Below, one piece after another: positions 1 through 6,127 of a stretch of 15,470 nt of DNA (positions within the stretch are counted from its first letter, which is position 1; each line of letters starts with the position of its first letter). A program made the translations under genes and the position numbers. Under the pieces are notes generated by a model. That model worked only from the letters and a program-made list of their open reading frames with translations, had not been told where the DNA came from and made no database searches. The stretch covers positions 1-15,470 of the forward strand of contig JADYYC010000264.1 in the NCBI GenBank assembly GCA_020853835.1. Reading direction: 5' to 3'. This DNA is from Anaerolineales bacterium. GTDB taxonomy: Bacteria; Chloroflexota; Anaerolineae; Anaerolineales; UBA4823.

Positions 1-3000
1 GCGTAACGCTGCCCAGGGTGGTGCCAGGAGCAGGGACGACGTTGGCTGTGAACTGAATGGAGCCGCCCAACTCAAGCGGGTCGGGGACGCCGGCCACGCT
101 GCTGATATTGGGGGACGGTGGGGCCAGGGTGATCTCGACATGCCGGCTGTTTTTCAAGGCAGCGTCGAACGTGACATAGCGCATGTCGTTGATCATCTGT
201 ACCGTGTATGTTACCGGAGTGCCGTCCAGGGTGACACTTAACACCTCGTCGTCATCCTGGATGTGTGCCTGGAGGGTGACCGGATTGTCAAAAACGATCG
301 GCAGCAGGGAAGGCAGCGTCGAGGTTATTGGCTGGAAGTCGCTCAGCGTGTGAACGGCGTCGAAGCTGATGGTTGGATCGCTGCGGGAGTAGTTGCTGAT
401 CTCGCTGGCGTCGCGCACCTTGATGTACTTGAGCACCTCGCCCACCGGGGCTACCCAGAGCTTTTTTTGGGTATTCTGCTGACCCAGGTAATCTATGCCG
501 GTGCAAAGGCCGTGCGAGGTGGTGATCGACCACTTGCCCTCGGCAAAGGCCCGGTCCACAAAATCCTGGCGGTAGGAATGCGCCGTGTTCAGGAGTTGGA
601 AGTATTCGGGGGTGGGGTTGTTGACGTCTTCCACCCAGGCGAGCTGGGCAACATAGTCGTAATAGCCGCGCGAGCCGAGCACGGTCTCTGCGGCAGCCTG
701 CATGCGGGTGGGATCGGTGCAGCCGCACGGCCAGGCGAGCGAGAGCACCGGCTTTCCGGTTCCGGCTTCGATTGCCTGCAAATTGGGCTCGATTTGGCTC
801 GTGCGGTAGGAGTCTGCATAAGCCTGATTAACCGGCAGAGCCATCAAAGAATCCAGGGTGCAGTTTGGGAAGCAGCTAGGCTGGTCACAAAGATGGCCAA
901 CGGTATGAGAGGCAATTTCGTGCCCGGCGGCGCTATAGGTGCTGAACCAGGACTGGGTCGTATTGCCGTTGAAGTAATAGGTGCCATGTATGCCTGCAGC
1001 AGCCAGCTCGGTGAGACAGGCGGTTTGTCCATCGTCTATCGACCAACTGGCTGCGCCCTGGCGGCAGCCCATCCAGGTGCAGACGTCCGCTTCGCGCCGC
1101 TGGACGAGGAACGAGCCGTTCAGGGTGGCGGTATTGCCAGAGGTGTCGCTGGCGGTGACGGTGTAGGTGATCGTGCCAAGCGTATGGACCTTCCAGTCGT
1201 AGCTGTACTGGTCGCCGCTGGCGCTCATCGCGTGCGTGGCGTTTTCGGTGGTCAGGGTGACCGAGCTGAGTACGCCGATGTCGGTCACCTTGACGACCAG
1301 GGTTTGGGTATTGCGCACCGGGATCGGGTTGGTAATATCGACAAGGGTGATCACCGGCGGGGTATTGTCGATGGCGGTAAAGGAAAACTGTTCGGAAAGC
1401 CGGTTGCGCCCGAGCGACCCGGCGGCGTAAATCCGGTAGGTGTAGTTACCGCCCTGGTTGGGCGTAAAGCTCGCCTGCCAGGCGCCGCTGGTACTGTCGC
1501 CTGAGACGAGCGTCATCGGCACATCCACCGCCTGTGGCGAGAGGATGCGCAGCGTGGCAGAGGTTACCGTGCCTGCGGCGGCTGCGATATCGGCCGAGAT
1601 CTGGATCGAGTTGGGCAGGGTCACCGGGTCACTGACCTCGACCACGTTGTCGATCGTGATCACCGGAGCATGAGCTTCCTCTTCGCCAAGGATGAGGGTT
1701 GGGGCGCTGGCGGCAGCATAGCGCAAAGCCATGTTATCAAAGTAAAGCGGCGGCGCTCCAGGGTTGGAACAATTGTTCCAGATCTCGCCCTTGAGTTTGA
1801 TAAAATTCGTTGTTCCCCCGGTGGTGAAATCCTCAGAGTGCCATGCCCACTGCGGTCCAATCCGCCATTCATCGGTCCATACCCAGGTTTCAGTCCCCAG
1901 ACCACCCACCTGGTTGTACCAATCAAAGCCAACCGGACCACATACATTCGTGTTTGTGGCCCAGCCCCAAACGCTGATTGCGTAATCCGTAGAAGGCGTC
2001 ACGGGGATGTAACCTGATATGGCGTCGCCACCTGAGCCGTAAGTATTATATTTTTGGGTATGAGGAGATGAGACAGCGATGATATCGGTTGATATCACGC
2101 TATTGCCCATCACCCCCGTGCCAAGGCCGCTGTTGCCGGTATCCAGCCCGCCGGCATTAATCCAGTGTGCTGTGCCCTGTTCCCAGTCCTCGAAAAACAG
2201 GAAGACCTTCATGCCGTCGGCTGGCGGAGGGCCGGCAACGGCATTACCGTAATACACGTAATAGGCCTTATCCTGACCGCTGGCGGCTACCGGGCGCTGT
2301 AAGGCAAACCAGACCTTCGTCTCGGAGGTGTTGCAGTTCTCCACAATGCGATCGATCTCTGTTGCAGCCAGGCCAGGATCGTACGCCACGCGCAGGTCGT
2401 CACAGGTATTCAGCATCAGGCCTGAGTTGATCAGAGCTTCTGTATCCAGGGTGACGCTGGCCGTATATTTAACCGGGAGCGCGGCTGAAGCGGAAGTATT
2501 GGTGATCGTCACCTGCTGGCGGTAACCCCAGTCATTGTCCCACCAGGGGGCTGTCCCCAGGCTCACCGTCGGTTCGACCGCGGCCAGGCGCCGCACCTGG
2601 ATATCGTCCCAATCGGCGTTGGTGTCATGGTAATAGAGGGTCAGGCCGATGTTTGGGCTGGATTGGTAGGTTGTGTCAGTCGTATTGATATTCCAGGCGC
2701 CCGGCTCGGACGCCCCGTCCTGCCAGATGCGGGCGCGCAGTGTGCTGCCCACGGCTTGCAGCCGCAGCCAGTACCAGGTATCAGCGGCCATTGTGAATAC
2801 AGGTTCACTAATAATCGAGTGGCTGTCGTTTGTAATCCTGGCGTACTTGAAACGGGGCACATCGCGGGCCTGATAGAAGGTCAGGAAGTTGGTATTATTT
2901 ACGATGCGGAAAGCCAGGCCGATAAAGTCGGTCTTAGGGCTGTCGGCGGCGCGGATCTTTGACAGGTAATCCAGATCAGAGAAAGGCACGCTGGCATAGG

Positions 3001-3592
3001 AGAGCGGCCAATTAGCCCCTCCGCCGGTATAGCGGTACACATAATTTAAGCCATCAGGGACTACATTCCAGGTGCCTTTCGACACAGTCCAGCCATTCGC
3101 GTTTCCATCCTGGAAGTCATCGTAAAAGGCAAAGACAGATCCGGGATTGGCCGGCGGGTTTGAAGCGTCAGGGTTGTTGTAATTTAGGGCATAACGCGCG
3201 TCGGTTGCCCCTGGATCAATCGCGGCCTGGGTGCGGAATTGCACCACGGTGTTGACGGTGTTGCAGCCTGTAACCAGGCGGTGTATTTCCACCTCGCTGG
3301 CATCGGTGAACGAGATGCGCAGGTCATCGCAATCGGACTGGAGTTGCCCGTGGCTGACCAGAGCCGCCGTATCAAGGCTTAAGCTGACAGTGTAGCCCGC
3401 CGGCAAAGCAGACGCGTCGTTATTGCGCACCTCGATCCCAACCTGTGTGTAACCTGGCAGAGCGGCTGGCGCAGCAAGCCCCGCTTGAGATAACGGCGTC
3501 GCCAGCACAACCGCCAGCACTCCGGCAAGCAGCAGGCTGAGAATCAAAATGACGTTCAAAAACCGGGTTTGAAAGACGTGAAGTGGCTGCAT
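1..3592 (-). CDS. Secreted multidomain polysaccharide deacetylase-like protein with DUF2341 modules (partial, runs off left edge)
   Basis: The minus-strand frame stays open from ATG 3592 to the window edge: 1197 residues with no stop. A strong Shine-Dalgarno (3602-3612) lies 9 nt before the ATG. Residues 11-41 are a hydrophobic signal peptide, so the protein is exported. Domains: DUF2341-like segment plus lectin-like domain (48-346); a second DUF2341-like segment, starting WWDNDWGYRQQVTITN at 350, plus a jelly-roll-like domain (350-636); two Ig-like domains (about 640-740 and 744-830); a NodB/CE4 polysaccharide deacetylase domain (about 845-1055); then further Ig-like repeats. NodB motifs visible: SIDDG (851-855; D853 and D854 fit the catalytic and metal Asp), HTVGH (896-900, metal His), WPCG (954-957) and TSHG (1025-1028). 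The likely role is N- or O-deacetylation of an extracellular or envelope polysaccharide, with the other modules for binding or spacing. The substrate cannot be told from sequence. The C-terminus and any surface anchor lie outside the window. Confidence 0.88.
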   Translation of the reverse strand, partial: MQPLHVFQTRFLNVILILSLLLAGVLAVVLATPLSQAGLAAPAALPGYTQVGIEVRNNDASALPAGYTVSLSLDTAALVSHGQLQSDCDDLRISFTDASEVEIHRLVTGCNTVNTVVQFRTQAAIDPGATDARYALNYNNPDASNPPANPGSVFAFYDDFQDGNANGWTVSKGTWNVVPDGLNYVYRYTGGGANWPLSYASVPFSDLDYLSKIRAADSPKTDFIGLAFRIVNNTNFLTFYQARDVPRFKYARITNDSHSIISEPVFTMAADTWYWLRLQAVGSTLRARIWQDGASEPGAWNINTTDTTYQSSPNIGLTLYYHDTNADWDDIQVRRLAAVEPTVSLGTAPWWDNDWGYRQQVTITNTSASAALPVKYTASVTLDTEALINSGLMLNTCDDLRVAYDPGLAATEIDRIVENCNTSETKVWFALQRPVAASGQDKAYYVYYGNAVAGPPPADGMKVFLFFEDWEQGTAHWINAGGLDTGNSGLGTGVMGNSVISTDIIAVSSPHTQKYNTYGSGGDAISGYIPVTPSTDYAISVWGWATNTNVCGPVGFDWYNQVGGLGTETWVWTDEWRIGPQWAWHSEDFTTGGTTNFIKLKGEIWNNCSNPGAPPLYFDNMALRYAAASAPTLILGEEEAHAPVITIDNVVEVSDPVTLPNSIQISADIAAAAGTVTSATLRILSPQAVDVPMTLVSGDSTSGAWQASFTPNQGGNYTYRIYAAGSLGRNRLSEQFSFTAIDNTPPVITLVDITNPIPVRNTQTLVVKVTDIGVLSSVTLTTENATHAMSASGDQYSYDWKVHTLGTITYTVTASDTSGNTATLNGSFLVQRREADVCTWMGCRQGAASWSIDDGQTACLTELAAAGIHGTYYFNGNTTQSWFSTYSAAGHEIASHTVGHLCDQPSCFPNCTLDSLMALPVNQAYADSYRTSQIEPNLQAIEAGTGKPVLSLAWPCGCTDPTRMQAAAETVLGSRGYYDYVAQLAWVEDVNNPTPEYFQLLNTAHSYRQDFVDRAFAEGKWSITTSHGLCTGIDYLGQQNTQKKLWVAPVGEVLKYIKVRDASEISNYSRSDPTISFDAVHTLSDFQPITSTLPSLLPIVFDNPVTLQAHIQDDDEVLSVTLDGTPVTYTVQMINDMRYVTFDAALKNSRHVEITLAPPSPNISSVAGVPDPLELGGSIQFTANVVPAPGTTLGSVT

Positions 3593-3601
3593 TGGATTTG
3601 T

Positions 3602-3625
3602 TCCTCCCTCCTGATGTCGATCAGG
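3602..3625 (-). promoter_or_regulatory. Shine-Dalgarno with adjoining hairpin, leader of the secreted deacetylase gene
   Basis: The minus-strand leader has a purine-rich Shine-Dalgarno, AGGAGGGAGGA (3602-3612), 9 nt before ATG 3592. Directly upstream and partly overlapping is a 6-bp inverted repeat, CCTGAT/ATCAGG (arms 3620-3625 and 3610-3615), with a 4-nt loop. Its 3' arm shares the first AGG of the Shine-Dalgarno, but a second GGAGG copy stays free. The Shine-Dalgarno supports the chosen start. A regulatory role for the hairpin is speculation. Confidence 0.5.
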
Positions 3626-3918
3626 TGTGATGATAACGAAGTTGAATTTTCTCGCCGCCGGTAAATTTCTCCCTCTGCGGACACAGAAACCGGACCCGGT
3701 CATGACGCCGGGCAGCCAGTGCGAGTTGAGGCAAAATCCAGCCTTCTTTTTATCCCGTTCCACTGGCTGTCAATTTATTTTACCAGATTATGGTATGAAA
3801 TTCAATATCTATTTCGTCCGCCAGATTATCCGCGCTTGGATTTATAATGCAAATATTGAGGATAAGATCTCATTACTCGGACGCACTGTTCGATGACACT
3901 GTTCAAGGAGACCAAAAG
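3626..3918. other. Divergent intergenic region between the secreted protein gene and argF
   Basis: I see no convincing gene here; short open frames lack a credible start and family resemblance. It must hold promoters for both divergent genes. For argF there is a TATAAT at 3843-3848, but no good -35 box at normal spacing. Other structure: a small inverted repeat TACCA/TGGTA (3781-3785 and 3791-3795), and a 9-bp inverted repeat CAGCCAGTG/CACTGGCTG (3713-3721 and 3761-3769) with a 39-nt gap. I found no convincing minus-strand promoter. Confidence 0.5.
3843..3848 (+). promoter_or_regulatory. Candidate -10 box of argF
   Basis: A consensus TATAAT lies 70 nt upstream of the argF start codon. The hexamer at 17-bp spacing (3820-3825, GCCAGA) is a poor -35 match, so this is only a candidate, possibly activator-dependent. 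Confidence 0.35.
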
Positions 3919-4920
3919 ATGGCTTTCAACTTACGCAACCGCAACTTCCTGAAAGAGCTCGATTTCACCCCCGAGGAGCTCAAATTCCTGCTCAAGCTTT
4001 CGGCAGATCTCAAAGCGGCCAAATACGGCGGCTATGAACAGCCGAGGTTACAGGGCAAGAACATTGCTTTGATCTTCGAGAAGACCTCCACCCGCACGCG
4101 CTGCGCCTTCGAGGTGGCGGCGTATGACCAGGGCGCCAGGGTGACCTACCTGGGCCCGACCGGCTCGCAGATTGGTCACAAAGAGTCGATGAAAGACACG
4201 GCGCGAGTGCTCGGCCGCATGTATGACGGGATCGAATACCGCGGCTTTGGTCAGGAATTGGTGGAGATTCTGGGTCAGTATGCGGGTGTGCCGGTGTGGA
4301 ATGGGCTGACGGATGGGTTTCACCCCACCCAAACCCTGTGCGATGTGCTGACGATGATGGAGCATTCCGACAAGCATCTGCACGAAATTTCTTACTGTTA
4401 TATCGGCGACGCGCGCAACAATATGGGCAATTCGCTGATGGCGATGGGGTGCAAGCTGGGCATGGATGTGCGGTTGTGCGCCCCAGGGGCGCTGCTGCCC
4501 GAAGCCGGGCTGGTCAAAACCTGTCAGGAGATCGCGGCCGAGACTGGAGCCCGCCTGACCCTGACCGATAATGTTGACGAAGGCGTCAGGGGCGTGGATT
4601 ACATCTACACCGACGTATGGGTTTCGATGGGCGAAGCGGATGACGTCTGGGACGAGCGCATCAGGCTGCTCACGCCGTATCAGGCCAACATGAACCTTCT
4701 CAAGAGAACCGGTAACCCCAAAGTCAAGTTTATGCACTGTCTGCCGGCGTTTCACAACCGCGAGACAAAGATCGGCGAGGAGGTCTTCCGCAAAACCGGG
4801 TTGGAAAGCCTTGAAGTGACCGAGGAAGTGTTCGAATCGAAATACTCGATCGTCTTCGACCAGTCCGAAAACCGCATGCACACCATCAAGGCGATCATGG
4901 TCGCGACATTGGGCGCGTGA
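3919..4920 (+). CDS. argF: Ornithine carbamoyltransferase
   Basis: A 333-residue cytosolic enzyme catalysing carbamoyl phosphate + L-ornithine to L-citrulline + phosphate, in arginine biosynthesis (or, in reverse, the arginine deiminase pathway). All family signatures are present: STRTR (57-61) and HPTQ (135-138) for carbamoyl phosphate, DVWVSMG (232-238) with the SMG loop for ornithine, and HCLP (273-276). The sequence closely follows the E. coli ArgF/ArgI type over its whole length, and the length is normal. ATG 3919 was chosen because AAGGAG (3905-3910) lies 8 nt upstream; the in-frame ATG at 3847 would add 24 unrelated residues and overlap the candidate -10 box. No other arg or arc gene is adjacent, so anabolic versus catabolic use (argF versus arcB) cannot be decided here; argF is the default name. 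Confidence 0.95.
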   Translation: MAFNLRNRNFLKELDFTPEELKFLLKLSADLKAAKYGGYEQPRLQGKNIALIFEKTSTRTRCAFEVAAYDQGARVTYLGPTGSQIGHKESMKDTARVLGRMYDGIEYRGFGQELVEILGQYAGVPVWNGLTDGFHPTQTLCDVLTMMEHSDKHLHEISYCYIGDARNNMGNSLMAMGCKLGMDVRLCAPGALLPEAGLVKTCQEIAAETGARLTLTDNVDEGVRGVDYIYTDVWVSMGEADDVWDERIRLLTPYQANMNLLKRTGNPKVKFMHCLPAFHNRETKIGEEVFRKTGLESLEVTEEVFESKYSIVFDQSENRMHTIKAIMVATLGA

Positions 4921-4961
4921 ACTCTTTTATTGAGCTGCACGGTAATTCAGAATAACTCATG

Positions 4962-4967
4962 TATAAT
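4962..4967 (+). promoter_or_regulatory. Candidate -10 box for the DUF6325-SHOCT pair
   Basis: A perfect TATAAT lies about 100 nt before the start at 5064. No recognisable -35 box sits at 15-19 bp spacing; TTGAGC at 4930-4935 is too far. The hexamer is well placed relative to the stem-loop that starts at 4976. Readthrough from argF is the alternative. Confidence 0.42.
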
Positions 4968-4975
4968 TGCCCCTG

Positions 4976-5010
4976 GAAAGTTCGAGCAAATGCGGTCAGC
5001 TTGGACTTTC
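4976..5010 (+). promoter_or_regulatory. 12-bp stem-loop in the leader of the DUF6325 gene or argF 3' end
   Basis: The arms at 4976-4987 (GAAAGTTCGAGC) and 4999-5010 (GCTTGGACTTTC) pair along all 12 positions, two of them G-U, around an 11-nt loop. It begins 9 nt after the TATAAT at 4962-4967, so it could form the extreme 5' end of the DUF6325 transcript as a stabilising hairpin. Alternatively it ends argF transcription, but the following tract (TTATTTG) is a weak U-run. Confidence 0.45.
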
Positions 5011-5063
5011 TTATTTGACTATGTGAACAGACCAGATGGATCATATTCTTGAGGAGGTAAAAA

Positions 5064-5498
5064 ATGATACTCAAACATGGACCAGTTGACATCCTTGTTC
5101 TGGCCGCCGGGGAGCCGCGTTTCGATGGCACGGTCCTGGCTGAACTTCAACGATTGGCGCAATCCGGCACGATCCGCGTCCTGGACGCGATGATCCTTAT
5201 CAAGGACGATGCAGGCGTGCGAGGCGCAATTGATATTGAGGACCTTCCGCCAGAACAGCGGGAGGCGCTCGGCTTTATCGAAACAGGAACGCGCGGGCTT
5301 TTCGACGCAGAAGACGCCGATACGTTCTTCGAAGGGATGGCGGCTGGATCAGCCATTGTCGCGCTGGCAATCGAGCATTACTGGGCGGCTTCGCTGGTAA
5401 ATGCAGTGAACGCCAGCGGACTGGAATTGGCGCTTGAATTCCGAGTGCCGGCTTATGTTATTGACGAGGCCTTTTCATCTTTGTCTGGAAATAAATAA
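5064..5498 (+). CDS. DUF6325 family protein
   Basis: A 144-residue protein with no known enzymatic role. The N-terminal GPVDILVL (6-13), the following acidic and helical pattern with IRVLDAMILIKD (37-48), and the small-residue segment AGSAIVALAIEHYWA (94-108) match what I recall of the DUF6325 (DUF1269-like) family. The start is set by a strong GAGGAGGT (5051-5058) 5 nt upstream of ATG 5064. The stop is 13 nt before the next ATG, so this gene and the SHOCT gene are surely co-transcribed. Similar small proteins are often found beside SHOCT-domain genes in Actinobacteria and Chloroflexi (recalled), which hints at a functional pair. There is no signal peptide. The segment at 94-108 is too short and polar for a confident membrane helix. 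Confidence 0.75.
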   Translation: MILKHGPVDILVLAAGEPRFDGTVLAELQRLAQSGTIRVLDAMILIKDDAGVRGAIDIEDLPPEQREALGFIETGTRGLFDAEDADTFFEGMAAGSAIVALAIEHYWAASLVNAVNASGLELALEFRVPAYVIDEAFSSLSGNK

Positions 5499-5511
5499 CC
5501 GGAGGTATGAC

Positions 5512-5811
5512 ATGTCAGGATTAATTCGAAGCATGACCCGTACAGCAGCTGTGGTTGGCACCGCAACGGCCACGAGCAACGCAGTCAACCGCCGCCAGGC
5601 TGAAAAAAACGTGCGGGCTTTCAATAATGCGATGAACACGGCGCAGTCCCAGCAGGCGCCGCCGCAGCAAGTGCAGCCGGCTCAACCAGCGACGGTTGTT
5701 GCACAACCAGAAGAAATGATCTCACAGCTCGAGCGCCTCGGAGCATTGTTTGCCCAGGGGCTGCTAACCGAAGAGGAGTTCGCCGCGGCAAAGCAACGAC
5801 TTATCGGTTGA
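5512..5811 (+). CDS. Small SHOCT domain protein
   Basis: A 99-residue protein. Residues 1-25 are Ala/Thr-rich and mildly hydrophobic. Residues 45-66 form a Gln/Pro/Ala-rich linker. The C-terminus (about 68-99, EEMISQLERLGALFAQGLL then TEEEFAAAKQRLIG) is a classic SHOCT (short C-terminal) helical hairpin, in which a Leu-Gly-Leu turn and TEEEF are diagnostic. SHOCT modules are thought to mediate oligomerisation or protein contacts; no catalytic role is expected. ATG 5512 was chosen because GGAGG (5501-5505) lies 6 nt upstream. Starting at 5434 would overlap the previous gene by 65 nt and has no Shine-Dalgarno. It is the last gene of a two-gene unit ended by the terminator at 5837-5878. Confidence 0.82.
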   Translation: MSGLIRSMTRTAAVVGTATATSNAVNRRQAEKNVRAFNNAMNTAQSQQAPPQQVQPAQPATVVAQPEEMISQLERLGALFAQGLLTEEEFAAAKQRLIG

Positions 5812-5836
5812 GTAAATCGGGGATTGTCGGTTGTTC

Positions 5837-5878
5837 TCCACCACTGTGGTATTAACCCGCACAGTGGTGGATTTTTTT
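5837..5878 (+). terminator. Intrinsic terminator after the SHOCT gene
   Basis: A perfect 12-bp stem, TCCACCACTGTG (5837-5848) with CACAGTGGTGGA (5860-5871), has an 11-nt loop and is followed at once by seven T residues (5872-5878). This is a textbook rho-independent terminator 25 nt after the SHOCT stop. Confidence 0.93.
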
Positions 5879-5946
5879 ACTCACCAGCCTGCCCATCCAA
5901 AAAAACGGCGACGATCGAGCTGGGACCTGGGCAGGACGGAAAACAT

Positions 5947-5962
5947 ACACATGCGCATGTGT
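5947..5962. promoter_or_regulatory. 16-bp perfect palindrome, candidate operator
   Basis: ACACATGCGCATGTGT is a perfect palindrome. Flanking GAAAA and TTTTC extend the symmetry imperfectly. It ends 12 bp before the -35 box of the GlyA-GcvT promoter, centred about 55 bp before the expected transcription start, which suits a dimeric activator or repressor. The regulator is unknown. Confidence 0.5.
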
Positions 5963-5974
5963 GCTTTTCATCAC

Positions 5975-6003
5975 TTGACCCGGTTTTTTTATCGGACTAA
6001 AAT
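5975..6003 (+). promoter_or_regulatory. Sigma70-type promoter of the glyA-gcvT fusion
   Basis: A -35 box TTGACC (5975-5980) and a -10 box TAAAAT (5998-6003) are separated by exactly 17 bp; each matches the consensus at five of six positions. Transcription would start near 6010, giving a leader of about 118 nt. Confidence 0.65.
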
Positions 6004-6047
6004 GAAAATAGCACATCATGGAAGATAAAAAGGAATGCCGCGCAGAT

Positions 6048-6077
6048 GCACATCGTGCCTGCTGTGCGTGCTTTTTT
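6048..6077 (+). promoter_or_regulatory. Leader hairpin followed by T-run (weak attenuator candidate)
   Basis: In the fusion-gene leader, GCACA (6048-6052) can pair with TGTGC (6063-6067). A broken outer GCA/TGC pairing and then six T residues (6072-6077) follow. The stem is short and interrupted. I do not see the conserved core of a glycine or tetrahydrofolate riboswitch. Confidence 0.25.
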
Positions 6078-6127
6078 ACCCAAAAAATTGCCTCATCCAT
6101 GAAGAATATCAAACGCAGGAGCGCATG

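Noticed and set aside
263..1504. A 413-residue open frame on the plus strand
   Set aside because: It is antisense to the secreted deacetylase frame, which is continuous with recognisable domains. The plus-strand product has low-complexity Gly/Val/Ala composition, no family resemblance and no Shine-Dalgarno.
3713..3769. Inverted repeat CAGCCAGTG/CACTGGCTG as a terminator or mobile-element end
   Set aside because: The 39-nt gap is too long for an intrinsic terminator, and there is no transposase or target duplication nearby. Its likeness to the stem at 10588-10619 is short and probably chance.
4048..4881. A 277-residue open frame on the minus strand
   Set aside because: It lies wholly inside ornithine carbamoyltransferase on the opposite strand, and its His-rich composition mirrors the codon bias of argF.
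6035..6127. A 31-residue N-terminal extension or leader peptide of the GlyA-GcvT fusion (Cys- and Leu-rich)
   Set aside because: The purine tract abuts the ATG at 6035 with almost no spacing, while AGGAG at 6117-6121 fits ATG 6128. The extension does not resemble SHMT N-termini and it overlaps the leader hairpin.
6004..6127. Glycine or tetrahydrofolate riboswitch ahead of the fusion gene
   Set aside because: The location is tempting, but the conserved core motifs and multi-helix layout of these riboswitches are not seen in this short A/T-rich leader.
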